Notes: generated by a model from the letters alone, not told the origin. A stretch of DNA of 64,000 nt from Ascarosepion bandense (GCA_037127315.1 JBBBDQ010001271.1:2398001-2462000), one strand, 5' to 3'; counted from the stretch's first letter, positions 44,031 to 54,684 are shown. Translations and numbers: made by a program.

Positions 44031-44082
44031 ATATATATATATATATAAGTGGATAATGAGATCAACAATGAGCAGTGACAGT

Positions 44083-44132
44083 GTTTCATGCTTAAACTAT
44101 CTTCATGACTGAAGATTGGTCAAGCATGAAAC
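44083..44132. repeat. 23-bp inverted repeat with TGAAGA/GAAAC ends
   Basis: 44083-44105 and 44110-44132 are inverted copies with three differences around TGAC. Each arm reads TGAAGAT...GCATGAAAC on its own strand. On the plus strand it is preceded by C, giving CTGAAGA. Confidence 0.6.
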
Positions 44133-44237
44133 CAATTGGATGGATTCACTTTAATACTTATACATGGCCTATCCCCGAAACTGGGAACTTTTACCCATAA
44201 ATATAGCATACCTTATACATATATATATATTTTTTTT

Positions 44238-44350
44238 TTTCTAAACATATAGTGTTAAATATAAGAGACAATTAATGTCTATTATGTTTAATCATGAGCC
44301 GTTCTAAACATCATATTTTGGCTTTAATTTCAGTTGAAAATGAAAACAAA
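44238..44350 (+). repeat. Dispersed repeat H, copy 2
   Basis: Near-identical to 19900-20016. It follows a T run at 44230. Confidence 0.75.
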
Positions 44351-44826
44351 AATTCTCCAACATTTGGATAATTTTTTATTAAGTTGGTTCTAAGCTTTTG
44401 GCTCACATGAGCCATCTTCAGAGAGGTTATAAGGATGGTAACACAATAACATCCACCATCAGTGACGATTTTATCTTGTGTTGACATAAAACAACAGAAC
44501 CATATATTCAAGAGAAATGTAATGTCTTAATGTCTTAATGACCAGATTTAAACATGATTTTATTAAGTGTGGGTTGTTTGGATTTAGTGTAGATGGCCTC
44601 CAATATCTGAAGATTCTTTTTACTGTGTGTATGAGTGCGGATTATTGTATTGTTGACTAAAACCTGTCTGATATTATCTACATGGTTATGTTTTTCTGAG
44701 AAATGTTGTGTAATTGTACTCTGATCAGAAATGTGACAGGTAAGTCTATGGGAGAGCATGGTTGTAGTAAAACCAATATATGTAGTGGGTTTATTATTAG
44801 TACCAGAGATACAACTCTGAACAGGC

Positions 44827-44835
<9 letters not shown>
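44351..44835 (-). mobile_element. Penelope-like element GIY-YIG end, type 2
   Basis: Minus-strand frame 44828-44535 reads MPVQSCISGTNNKPTTYIGF, then TTTMLSHRLTCHISD and HFSEKHNH, ending with LEAIYTKSKQPTLNKI. YIG followed by L-x-x-R-L-x-x-H is the GIY-YIG nuclease core of a PLE lineage different from the relic at 42440. The 3' region below it has CTGAAGATGGCTCATGTGAG on the minus strand: a hammerhead-like CTGAAGA followed by a perfect 6-bp stem, but with the G of GAAA missing. The coding piece is open to its stop and is one of the better kept in the window. Its 5' part ends at (TA)n. Confidence 0.65.

Positions 44836-44860
<25 letters not shown>
44828..44860. repeat. (TA)n between two PLE ends
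   Basis: About 16 TA units separating the GIY-YIG fragment on the left from the hammerhead-bearing PLE end on the right. Confidence 0.95.
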
Positions 44861-44862
<2 letters not shown>

Positions 44863-45300
44863 ATTGATTGTTTAATACTTAGTTTTTGGTCATAATAGGG
44901 TTAGACCAGTATACATTTGTATTAAAAAGTGTTTGATACAATTATATTGTAGAACTTTTGAATATTCTCCATTTTTAAAAAACTTATTTCGCTACCCAGG
45001 TTTCTACCATGAGTAGTGTCTTCAGGCAATTTTTAATAACTGATTTTACTGTTTACCGATTTTCTTTTTAAGAATGCTCTTGTAACAGTGTTTTATTTGA
45101 ACATTCACTTGGCAGGGAATTTATGAACACACAATTTTTAAATTAAAACAGATTACGGCGTTTTCATCCATGGTTGTATGAACCTAAGAGGTATTTCTTA
45201 GTGTGGATGCATTTAGTCATAATTTCTGTCCTTTCATTTAACAGTTAATCTTTATTTGGGTTTATCATAATTTCTAATTTAGCTGTGCAAATGACTGGGG
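44861..45300 (-). mobile_element. Penelope-like element 3' end, copy 3
   Basis: Same family as 3719-4240: the minus strand keeps an LLNERTEIMTKC-encoding stretch near 45215-45245 and then the hammerhead region (44981-45042), and stops at (TA)n. The upstream Cys-rich part is too decayed to read with confidence. Confidence 0.65.
44981..45042 (-). ncRNA. Type I hammerhead ribozyme, PLE copy 3
   Basis: Core CTGAAGA at 45025-45019 and GAAA at 45004-45001. Stem III is ACC/GGT with a TG loop. The predicted cleavage base is A44993, still allowed (not G). Stem I keeps the three core-proximal pairs with one G-T wobble and six of seven distal pairs. Stem II has one G-T wobble where copy 2 has G-C. Same C-A mismatch at the stem II base as copy 2. 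Confidence 0.6.
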
Positions 45301-45352
45301 TATGTTAGTGTAATACAAATTTATTCTTAACCACTAAGTATAATTAGTAGTC
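45282..45352 (+). repeat. 70-bp repeat, inverted partner of 46793-46866
   Basis: Reads AGCTGTGCAAATGACTGGGG... and ATTCTTAACCACTAAGTATA. The reverse complement occurs at 46793-46866 with about six differences. Confidence 0.75.
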
Positions 45353-45475
45353 AGGATGTGGTTCAGTTACAGGGTTATATACATATTGATAAAGAAATTT
45401 AAAAAAAATAAAAATAAAAAAATAAAAAATGACACCATATTAGTTGAATTTATTGAAGTGGGAGGTTATAGCTTT

Positions 45476-45478
45476 GAG

Positions 45479-45511
<33 letters not shown>

Positions 45512-45545
45512 CGAAAAGTGTACGTATATATATATATATATATAT
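45476..45545. repeat. (AT)n(GT)n...(TA)n microsatellite
   Basis: TA run 45479-45494, GT run to about 45511, second TA run 45525-45545. Confidence 0.9.
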
Positions 45546-45611
45546 GCAATTTGTTATAGATATTATATTATTTATATATTATATATGCATGGTACTTTTT
45601 TTTTTTTATAT

Positions 45612-46470
45612 ATAAGCGTTTCACCCTAAGCAAGGTATGTCACTGCCACTACTGCGCAGGGGGCTACATAGAGTGGAGAAAGGATGACTAAATATAGGAA
45701 ATGTCAGAGGGTGGGTGATAGGCGGGTAGAGATACCGAGAATGGTTAAATATAGGAAATGTCAGAGGGTTGGTGATAGGCGGGTAAGGATACCGAGAATG
45801 AGGGTCGGGTAAATGAGAGTGTTCTGAGAATAATTGGGAGTTAGTGTGATAGGAGGTGTCTATTGACCCTACATTTAAACACCTGGAGATTGTAACTGTC
45901 GGGAAAGCAGACTTGTGGAAGGGAGTTCCATAGGTGGGAAGCACGAGAAAAGAAGCTGTTGGAGTAGAATTTACGGTTACATCTTATTTGTTTAACTGTA
46001 AAAGAGTGGGACCTAGTTGCTAATCTAGTATCTCGTGTAAATTCGTGCTTAGGCAGCACCAGTGATCTAAGCTCATCGGAGCAGAAGCCATGAAAGTACT
46101 TGTAGAAGAGGCACAGGGAAGCCACATCACACCGGTGAGAGAATGGTTGCAGCCGGTCTGCCAAGTCAGTATCAACCACGTTACAGATCCTCCTTTGTAT
46201 TTTGTCAAGAAGCCTAAGGAGAGCAGCAGGGGCACCCGACCAGATACGGCAGCAATATTCAATACACGGGCGGATGGTAGATTTGTATATGTGCAGAATA
46301 GAATCAGGTGGGAAAAACTTCCGGGCCCTGCATAGAGGCCGACTTTCATAGCAGCAGATTTGGCAATGGATTCAATATAGTCATTCCATTTGAGGTCCGC
46401 CGAAAATGTAAGGCCAAGGAGGCATAGTATTTTACTCTCTGGGAGGCTAGCCTGTTCCATGCTAATTGAA
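45612..46470 (-). mobile_element. CR1/L2-like LINE, well preserved 3' part
   Basis: Very similar to the 3' two thirds of 59790-61084. The minus strand reads SLPESKILCLLGLTFSADLK and NDYIESIAKSAAMKVG, then after a shift LADRLQPFSHRCDVASLCLF and LWNSLPQVCFPDSYNLQVF, ending VNRHLLSH at a stop. This copy keeps the reading frame at CFPDSY where the 59.8-kb copy has lost a base. It ends AAGCGTTTCACCC (reversed) against a T/TA-rich tract. Confidence 0.85.
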
Positions 46471-46493
46471 AGTGCTCAATATCAGTGACAGAG

Positions 46494-46496
<3 letters not shown>

Positions 46497-46533
<37 letters not shown>
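46497..46533. repeat. (TA)n microsatellite
   Basis: About 18 TA units, 25 bp from the LINE truncation point. Confidence 0.95.
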
Positions 46534-46537
<4 letters not shown>

Positions 46538-46682
46538 TGCGTCCGTCATCACGACAAATTTTCTCCCACTTCCATAAAAATACTCGAATATATGCAACCC
46601 TACATATAACCAATTTTTAAAAAAAAATAATCAGTTTGTCTGAAGATCACAAGAGCATGAAACTCAGGATTACAAACTCACA

Positions 46683-46683
<1 letters not shown>

Positions 46684-46730
<47 letters not shown>
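46684..46730. repeat. (TA)n microsatellite at mariner end
   Basis: About 23 TA units ending directly before TTAGGTTG. Confidence 0.95.
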
Positions 46731-46734
<4 letters not shown>

Positions 46735-47200
46735 GTTGAGTCATCATTCATTTTTGTTTTTAGGAACCAATTGTTATGATACATGTACCATTTTTGTTAC
46801 TAATTATACTTAGTGATTAAGAATAAATTAGGATTACACTAACATGCTCCAGTTATTTGCACAGCTGTGGAAGTATACACTGGGTGAGAGGAAAAATGTT
46901 CTCTTTTCTGATAATACATGATTTCATACAGCAAGAATAACACATGAAGAAATTTGGAACTCAGTTGACCTGTTCTATCCATCCTGCCATATTCACCTGA
47001 CCTTGAACAAACTAGTTATTACCTTTCTTGATCACTGAAAATTATTTAGATCGGGAAGTGTTTCTTAGAGAAAAATCAAATTCAAGTGTTCATTGAAAGC
47101 CTTTTCACATCAAATCCAGCAGAACTTACATTTTTATCTATCCCACAACCTGAAATACCTGCTTAGTAATAATCGATTATTACAGGTGGTGCTATTCTGT
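46731..47200 (+). mobile_element. mariner element relic (SETMAR-like transposase)
   Basis: Begins TTAGGTTGAGTCATC, a mariner-like terminal sequence, directly after TA. From about 46885 the frame reads GERKNVLFSDNT-x-FHTARI (the D-N-x-R-P-H block that holds a catalytic Asp). Farther on, YHLFRS- and NPAEFY-like pieces appear in other frames. The N-terminal half and the right terminal repeat are missing. Confidence 0.6.
46793..46866 (-). repeat. 70-bp repeat, inverted partner of 45282-45352
   Basis: Inverse copy of the left partner. It overlaps the 5' part of the mariner relic, so it may be mariner or PLE-adjacent sequence shared by both sites. Confidence 0.7.
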
Positions 47201-47824
47201 GACAGCAGATAAACATTGCCCATTACCATAACAACGGAATAACTCATGAGTAAGTTGGTGAGACCATGCTGCTAGCAATTTTTAAAAAATTTCTTTTGTT
47301 CTTTGCTGGCTATCTTGAGATATTCTTTACTCTTGATTTAAAAAGTAAAAAATATTTTGGAAGTGCAACAAGAGATTGATAAAAATTCAATTGATAATAA
47401 ACCTAGATTTCTCACACAAAGAATATAACTGATATAATTGTGAAATTACTTGAAGGTTGCTGTCATTTTTTGACTGTACAGATAAACTTGTCAAGCAATA
47501 AAAATTCTATTTTCAGGTGTGAATACTGAGTGCAGTTGTTTCCTAACTTAATAGATGAAGTGTTAATCTATTGGCAAGTTATTAATTTCCAAATGTAAGT
47601 TGGAGTAAGGTTTATAGATTATAATCAATATATTGGAAGACAAATCCAATGAATTGATTTTAAATTGTGAACATATGAGATCTGTCAGGAAATGATCAGG
47701 AAGCTGTTCAGTAACAAAATAAAATAGTCAAAGTAGAACAATGAAACCTTAGTTTTGTCAATATACTTCTCTCGGGATGCCACATATTTCAGAAAATGAA
47801 AAATTGCCAGAATGTAAAGCTTCT
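47201..47824. other. Unassigned AT-rich sequence
   Basis: Nothing recognised. Confidence 0.45.
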
Positions 47825-48760
47825 TTTTTAAAACATTGGGTCCATTCAGAACATTGTCAATCATAGCTTTCCACATTTCTCTGTCCTCTGTAGTTCTCAG
47901 AAGGATTTGTTTTTTCTAGCCTTCTTAATCCATGTTCAGCCAACAAATTACACAAGATTTTTACTTACATTATTCAATGATTTCCTTTTACCTTGTCAAT
48001 GTCAAATTTTACATCCCATCTTTCCTCATGACGAGCCATAATTATTACAATTCTAATTGATTTCTTATTCTAATTGTAAGTGTCCTTTTTGTTTGCCATT
48101 TTCCCTAAAACTTTCTTCTTACTCACACATTCAGTTCCTCACCACATTTCTGTTGCTTCAAGTTTCTTCATCAGTTATCAGAAGATTGTCCAACATTCAC
48201 AGCCATTTAGGAGGATTGATAGTATGCAACAATTTAGTACTTTTTTTTCTTTCTAATGAAATTTTCCTGTTTTTTAATACTTTGCCTTGCTTTTAGAAGA
48301 TAACTTTCACTGTTACATATGCACCACACAAATTTCGGAGTCGTATTTTCAAACTTCTGTTAAAATACTTTCCAGATATTCAAATTCTTGAACTAGGTTT
48401 GATTTCAGTTTCTCCACTTTGCATTTTTACCTCTTTTGCTGATAACAATATATTTTTCTTATTACTGATGTCTTTTTTTCTCTCTTTTCTTTCACTAGCT
48501 TCCGTAGGAATTCATGCAGTATTTTTCTGCATCTGTTATCAACAATGTGACATCTGCATATATTATGCTGTAAAAATTGTGGCTGCCATTAATGAATCTT
48601 GGTAAAACTTCTAATTCTCTCAGTATCGTCTCATTATAAAGGTTGAATAAGTCTAGTGAGAAGACTTATCCTTGTTTTACAATTCTTTTAGATCTAAATG
48701 TTGTCTTGTGCCAAAAAAGTCTGTATATCACTTTGCTGATCAGCTTATTTTGTCATTGTG
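47825..48760 (-). mobile_element. RTE-like LINE, RT end to 3' end, about 930 bp
   Basis: Minus-strand pieces in order: the YADD-region equivalent near 48560-48590, the CYxxSVLxxxxECW region near 48190-48240, a SNKxTEMW-like block near 48145, and MWKAMIDNVLNG at 47876-47840. Many frameshifts. Among the longest RTE-like copies here. Confidence 0.7.
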
Positions 48761-49377
48761 AACACAACACTTATGTAGTACACAAGCACACTCAGTGATA
48801 CCTCACTGCTAACCGAGTAACCCCATGGAAGAGCATTCATATATATGCAATAAGATCTATACTGATTGGTTTTGAAATATACTTCAATGCTACTAAACTG
48901 TTTCTTGAGAGATTACAAATGGGTAATTTCCAAGCTTTCTATAACTCACACTTTTATGCATATATCTAATTTGAGGGTAAAATTCTGGCAGAACACTACT
49001 ATTCAGAAAGGCAGTAAAGTAAGACATTTACTAAAATTAGCTTAGTCTGGTACATGGCTTCAACAGTTGAGCTTCAGTGAGAAATTAACTCACTGCATTG
49101 CAGTAGGGATCTGTTAGATTACATAGTTCAATAATCATGACCCTAGAGCAAATCATTCATAGAAAATTTTTCTAAGCTTTGCATAGGCTGGCACAAAGTC
49201 AATAATATAGAGCAGCTAATTTGGATCAAATATACTATACACTACTAATAAGTTGCTTACCTATAAGCTGTAACCTAAAAGTTTATTGTGTAGTAATAAC
49301 CCAAATAAAGGTTGGATATAAATAGTAATATTTATAATATCATCAAATACAAGACTCGCAAGCTGCTAGTAGAGAAT
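48761..49377. other. Unassigned sequence
   Basis: Nothing recognised. Confidence 0.45.
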
Positions 49378-50345
49378 CTTTTTTTTAATCAATTCACCCC
49401 AAGCAAGGTGGTAATGCCACTGATGCACAGGGGGCTACATAAGAGAAAAAGATTAGATGAGAAGAGAGTAAAGAGAAAGACAAACCAGTTACAAGAGGCG
49501 TCAGAGAAAGGAGCAAAAGTAGGATGGAATACAGATGTGATGACAGTTGCAAAGATAGAGAGAGAAAGAAAAAGATATACAGGGTGATGTAGAAAGAGCT
49601 AGAGTCAAGTTGTTAAGAGCTGGGTATTGACATTGCATTTAAATTCCTGGAGGTTGTAGCCATCAGGAAAGCAAGAACATGGAAAAGACTTCCACAGGCG
49701 GGAAGTGCGAGAAAAGAAGCTGCTGGATTAGAACTGTCAGCTGCATTTGGTTGATATCTGTGAATGGGTGGGACCCAGCTGCCAGTCTGGTTGCACAAGT
49801 AACCTCATGTGGCAGGGGCACCAGTGACTTAAGTTCATCAGAGCAAAAGCCATGAAAATATTTGTAGAACAAACTGAGGGAAGCCACATTCCGTTGGTGA
49901 GAAAGTGGCTTGAGTCAAACTGCCAAGTCGGTACCAATCACATTACTGATTTTCTTTTGGAGCCTGTCGAGAACACTGAGATGAACAGTGGGGGTGCCTG
50001 AGCATATATGATAGCAGTATTCCATGCATGGATTGATGGTTGATTTGTATAAGTGCAAGACAGATTCAGGTGGAAAAAACATCCTGACCCGACACAGTGA
50101 TCCAACCTTTCTAGCAGTGGATTTAGCTATTGACTCAATGTAATTGTTCTACTTGAGATTGGAAGATAGAGTAAGGCCAAGGAGGTGCTGTGTATTGCTT
50201 TCAGGGAGACTTGATTTGTCCATGCCTATGGGAGGCAGGACAGGTTGCTTGTGATGATTGACAGACAGTAGCTTTGTCTTAGACACACTGAGTAAAAAAT
50301 ACCACTGACTCAATAGAGTCCAATGTATTATATAAGGATCGGGCA
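49378..50345 (-). mobile_element. CR1/L2-like LINE, 3' part, about 970 bp
   Basis: The + strand begins TTTTTTTAATCAATTCACCC. Minus frames include KTKLLSVNHHKQPVLPPIGM and SLPESNTQHLLGLTLSSNLK (50270-50155), then ASLSLFYKYFHGFCSDELKS (49884-49825). Order and spacing match 59790-61084. Broken by several shifts. Confidence 0.8.
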
Positions 50346-50394
50346 TACCCATTTCTGTCTATAGGTATTTACATAACACTATCAAACCTTTTGG

Positions 50395-51350
50395 AGATTC
50401 AGTAGATTTACAAAGATAGAAAGAGGCATAAGACAAGGATGTGTCTTTTCACCGGATTTGTTCAACCCGTACAGCGAGAATATTTTGAGGACCCTAGATG
50501 ACACACCAGGATTTGTTACTGGAGGCCACAACTTGAACAACATAAGGTATGCAGAGGATACAGTGCTGATTGCAGACATGGAAAGGAAACTACAAGACCT
50601 CCTACAGAAGGTAGCGGTGGAGAGTGACAAAAAAGGACTACAAATAAACTTTAAGAAAACTGAATGCATGGTCATCAGCAAAAGGTGCAATCCAAAATGC
50701 CAAATACAGGGGTGGGGGATACCAGAATAAAGCAAGTACAAAAATTTAAATACCTAGGAAGTGTTCTAACAGGAGATGGAAAGTGTAACACAGAGATCTG
50801 AAGGCAAATTGGCATGGCAAAGGACGCGTTCCAGAAGCTGAGTTAAATACTAACACACAGGAAAATTTCACTCGAAACAAAGAAAAGAGTGCTGGATTGC
50901 TATGTGATGTCAGTTCTTCAATACGGCAATGAATGCTGGAGAATATCATCAAAAATGAGGACAAAACTGGAAGCGGCCGAAATGTGGTTCTACAGAAGGA
51001 TGATGCGGATATCGAGGACTGAGTATGCAAGCAACGATGAGGTGTTAGAAAGAATGGCAATAAAAAGGAAATTAATACTGAGCATCAGGAAGAGACAACT
51101 GAAGTTCCTGGGACACGCAATGAGGAAGGAGAACTTGGAGAACCTGATACTGACTGGCCAGATAGAAGGAAAGAGAGACAGAGGAAGGCAGCAGATAACA
51201 TATTTGCAGGGCCTGATCAGGTGGATGACGGAACGAGGGTTACCAGGAGTAACAGGAGCAAACTTACCAAGAGCCACAAGGGATAGAGAGACGTGGAGAA
51301 CCATGATCGCCTACGTCCTGAAGGGACAGGGCACATAGAAGAAGAAGATC
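50395..51350 (+). mobile_element. RTE-like LINE, RT end plus C-terminal domain
   Basis: Reads [20 protein letters not shown] (RT motif B region), [19 protein letters not shown] with the catalytic box changed from YADD to YAED (50548-50559), [20 protein letters not shown], then after a shift and stop LDCYVMSVLQYGNECWRISS (50889 on), RRMMRISRTEYASNDEVLER, LILSIRKRQLKFLGHAMRKE and RETWRTMIAYVLKGQGT with a stop at about 51336. A (GAA)n tail follows. The 149-codon C-terminal frame is intact. The Asp-to-Glu change and the stops make the RT dead. Confidence 0.85.
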
Positions 51351-51714
51351 AAACCTTACCCTCTATTGGAATGACATAAATCTAAAGCATCTTACATTAT
51401 TCATTTACCTCTAATTCATGGACTGATGATTTTAGAAATTTGTGGGTATAAGGGGGGAAAATATGATGTGATAACTTCATGAGTTTGCATGAGCATTTTG
51501 GAATTATTTTTTCTTCAATGCATTTTTGAGAAAGTTTTTCCTGTTTCTGTGTGAATTGGTGGCTTTTAGTGATCTTTTATATTTTCTAATTCGGTGTATA
51601 TATGTGTTTTTGTTTTCCATGTCGACAATTTGTACAAATATACTCAGTTATAATCTGAGATTAAGAACAGAATGATTAAATAAAATAAAGACAAGAAGAA
51701 AACTGTATTTTAAA
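51351..51714. other. Unassigned sequence
   Basis: Nothing recognised. Confidence 0.45.
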
Positions 51715-51780
51715 TCACCTACGCGTTTCGTCCTGTGATAGACTTTATCAAGGCAAAAAGACGAAATGAGCTTTATTCTA
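51715..51780 (-). repeat. Hairpin with CTTGATAAAGTC...GACGAAAC motif
   Basis: On the minus strand GTC/GAC pair just before GAAACGCGT, with a TTGATAA in place of CTGATGA. TTTCGTC and GACGAAA also form an outer inverted pair. It resembles a mutated hammerhead core; stems I and III were not found. Confidence 0.4.
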
Positions 51781-51873
51781 AATTACGTATCTATAAACAA
51801 ACAGTGTTGGCCACCACACAGATGCTCACAAATCATTTCAAAAGATTAACAGAATATTTTAGTTTTTAGACTT

Positions 51874-52070
51874 TCTTCATGTGTAGTGCAAAGTCACAAG
51901 ATATTAAAATGAAGGGAATTTGACCATTTTCTTTGAAAACTGTTTATTTCGTGTGTTAGTCTGTTTTAAAATTTCTTCATGTGTAGCGCAAAGTCACAAG
52001 ATGTTAAAATTAAAGGAATTCAACTGTTTTATTTGAAATTTTTATTATGTATGTTAGTCTGTTTTAGTAT
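51874..52070. repeat. Two-copy tandem duplication, unit about 99 bp
   Basis: Copies begin TTCTTCATGTGTAGYGCAAA at 51874 and 51973 and both run to TTAGTCTGTTTTA. Moderate divergence. Confidence 0.85.
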
Positions 52071-52106
52071 AATTTCTATAAGTAAAGGTGAGATTGGAAA
52101 TAATCC

Positions 52107-52150
52107 GGTTAAAACAACAAATAATTATTCATTTACTTGTTGTTTTAACC
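52107..52150. repeat. Perfect 14-bp stem, 16-nt loop
   Basis: GGTTAAAACAACAA (52107-52120) pairs exactly with 52137-52150. Confidence 0.85.
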
Positions 52151-52569
52151 ATGGTCTTGTCAGTGGTACATTAACCTGATAGACAGAAAAGAAAGGCATT
52201 AGGAGGTACATGGACAAAGCACTTTCCTATAATTGATAAAACTACAGCAACATTCAGTTTGACAGTAAATCTGCTGCTAAAAAAACAAAGATTTTTTTAT
52301 GACAATTATTGGCAACTATATTTATAGTATTCATTATTTAGCAATCTAAAAATGGTCTGATAATGTTTGTGGTAACTTGCTGCAGGGTTTCAAATCGAGA
52401 TATTCAGAAAGAAAAAAATAGAAGCATTAGACAGTTGAAGTTCTGCCAAATATCATCCAAAATTAGAAATTCACATTCATTCTACTCCTTAAACCTTTCC
52501 TTGCAGTTGTTATTTTAGAAACTAATCTCATTCACATAAGCTATCAGCAGTCCTGTACCAAAAAGGGAT

Positions 52570-53030
52570 ATTGTCATCTTCTATGTGATGTGTCCTTAAA
52601 GATGTAGGCAATCATGGCTCTTCACAATTTCCTCTCCTTCATGGCACTTAATAAATTTTATCTTTTTGCTATTTCTACTAAACCTTGTTTTTCCCTCCAT
52701 TTACTCAAGCTCACTAAGTAGGATATGTGTTGTTTTCCTCTGTCCCTCTTGCATTTTACCTGTCCTGTAAGTATCACATTTTCCAAGCTCTCTTCCCTCA
52801 TTATGTATGCTAGAAATTATAACTATCTCTTCCTGTTGTTAAATTTGTCCTGTTTGTTTTCATTTACTCTAAAACTTTGACATTACCTCCATGTTCAGTC
52901 CATGGTATTCTCAGTATCCTTCTGTAGAACAGGACTTCTGTTATTTCAGGTCTCTTCTTCATCTTTGAGAAGATTGTCCAACATTCACTGCCATATAGGA
53001 GGACTGATATTACATAAAAGTTCAGTACCC
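52570..53030 (-). mobile_element. RTE-like LINE C-terminal fragment
   Basis: The + strand starts CTTAAAGATGTAGGCAATCA and passes TCCTGTAAGTATCACATTTT to GAGAAGATTGTCCAACATTC and CTGCCATATAGGAGGACTGA (reverse of the SVLxxGxECW region). Decayed. Confidence 0.75.
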
Positions 53031-53037
53031 ATTTTTT

Positions 53038-53345
53038 GGATGTGTGTTTTAGTGCAGTGGATATCGACTCAGAACGACAAATTGGGGAGCCGAGTTCGAA
53101 CTCCAGTTAAATTACTTGCATTCACTTACATGCAAATACCCTTGGGAAAGGTGTTAATCCGTTACTTCCATCTAATTATGAGTTAAATAACAAAACAGAT
53201 TGAGTTCTATCGCCTTTGTTGGCAATCAGTCTACTACAGAATACAATGGCAACCTACTGCAGGATAATCTTTTGCCCAGGCAGTTATGTCTCTTTCGAGA
53301 CATGATTGCCCAAGTGTATATCATATATGATACTTAACTGACTGA
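53038..53345 (+). mobile_element. tRNA-derived SINE, full length
   Basis: The clearest head: TTTAGTGCAGTGGATATCGA (A-box region) and GAGCCGAGTTCGAACTCC, a near-ideal B box. Then the standard body and tail with hairpin (53287-53305; one end base changed). Flanks share an ACCC-TTTT phrase that may be a decayed target duplication. Confidence 0.85.
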
Positions 53346-53830
53346 CCCTTTTCTAAAAAAATTTTTTCTTAATTATCTGTTTGTTTTTTTCCTGCTGTTT
53401 TTAAATTTCTGGTAAAGTGAATTACATCATGGTGCTCTTTTTCTTACAAATGGTACCTAAATGACTCTTCCATACTATGCAGTCAACAAAATGAAATACA
53501 AACAATGCGCATGTGCAAAATTAAAAATACAAAATGCAGTCAATTTACCCATGCCATCCTGTATGTATGAAAAAAAAAATTGGAGTATCTAGGTGAATCT
53601 AGATATTTAATTTAGCAGATTTCATCCATCTTTTTCCTTATTCTTGTTTTATTACTTTTGTTTTTGTTCGTACTTTAATAAATTTTCTTGAGGGTGCAGG
53701 CCCGTATACAAAATACAGTTTAAAATAAATGGTGCATTTATTCAAATAGAGTATCCACTAAAAATAACATTTGAACTAATAAAAATATGTTGGATTAAGA
53801 AAAAATAAAATTGATTGATTCTTTAGAAAA
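53346..53830. other. Unassigned AT-rich sequence
   Basis: Nothing recognised. Confidence 0.45.
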
Positions 53831-54056
53831 CACACAGAAATAAAGATATTTTACACAGATACACACACACACATATACCTATGTAGATTTATATACAATA
53901 TATTACACTCACTGTACACTGTATTACAGATATACTCACACACATACATACATATATTTGCATATCATATATAACACAAATGCACACACATTTGTATATA
54001 TTATAGACACACACATACAGATATTTGCATTTATTACACAGACACATGCAAACATT

Positions 54057-54103
<47 letters not shown>

Positions 54104-54385
54104 TACACAGACACACATCTATGTACATTTGTATACAATATATTACACTCACTGTACAACACTGTATTACAGATACACTCACATATACATATATTTGCTT
54201 ATCAAAGATTACACAAATATGCACACATCTGTATATGTCATAGACACATGTATAAAAATATTTATATGTTACACACTCACACACACATTTACATATACAT
54301 TATACAGACACACACACACACACACACATACATGCACATACATATTATCAACACACACATTAGAGTGCATATATATATATATATA
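53831..54385. repeat. CA/TA-rich low-complexity block with a 240-bp duplication
   Basis: Segments starting 53878 and 54118 share ATACAATATATTACACTCAC and the following ACTGTATTACAGATA. A long (TA)n lies at 54061-54093 and a (CA)n near 54305-54325. The frames in it are microsatellite artefacts. Confidence 0.8.
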
Positions 54386-54684
54386 AGATTTTGTTGCTAT
54401 AGTGACATTAATAAGCATAAAAATTGATTAACATGTTCAGCTTCATTGAATCCAATAATGAAACCTGGTTGAGAATTATTCCTTTTAATAAGATTTGCAA
54501 ATTTAAATGTTTCTCCTTTTTTATTTTTCCATTTTTTTCTATTCTGTTGGCTACTTGGTATTCACTACATACGTAAGCTATTGATCAAACAAATGGGACC
54601 AGATGAAGACATTGGTAGTAAATGCAAACTTCTGTTTTCCTGTCAAATAGAAGGCAGTAACTTAAAACCTATTTTTAAATATGA

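Noticed and set aside
46645..46680. Hammerhead ribozyme at CTGAAGATCACAAGAGCATGAAAC
   Set aside because: No stem II pairing and no GGTC-like cleavage site.
50382..51304. Minus-strand frames antisense to the RTE-like LINE
   Set aside because: Shadows of the conserved + strand frame; the same shadow appears opposite 21175-21600.
53038..53110. A functional tRNA gene
   Set aside because: Only the A- and B-box regions resemble a tRNA; no cloverleaf forms, and the same head is repeated in many SINE copies.
53889..54427. Frames of 120-140 codons in the CA/TA block
   Set aside because: Pure microsatellite translation.
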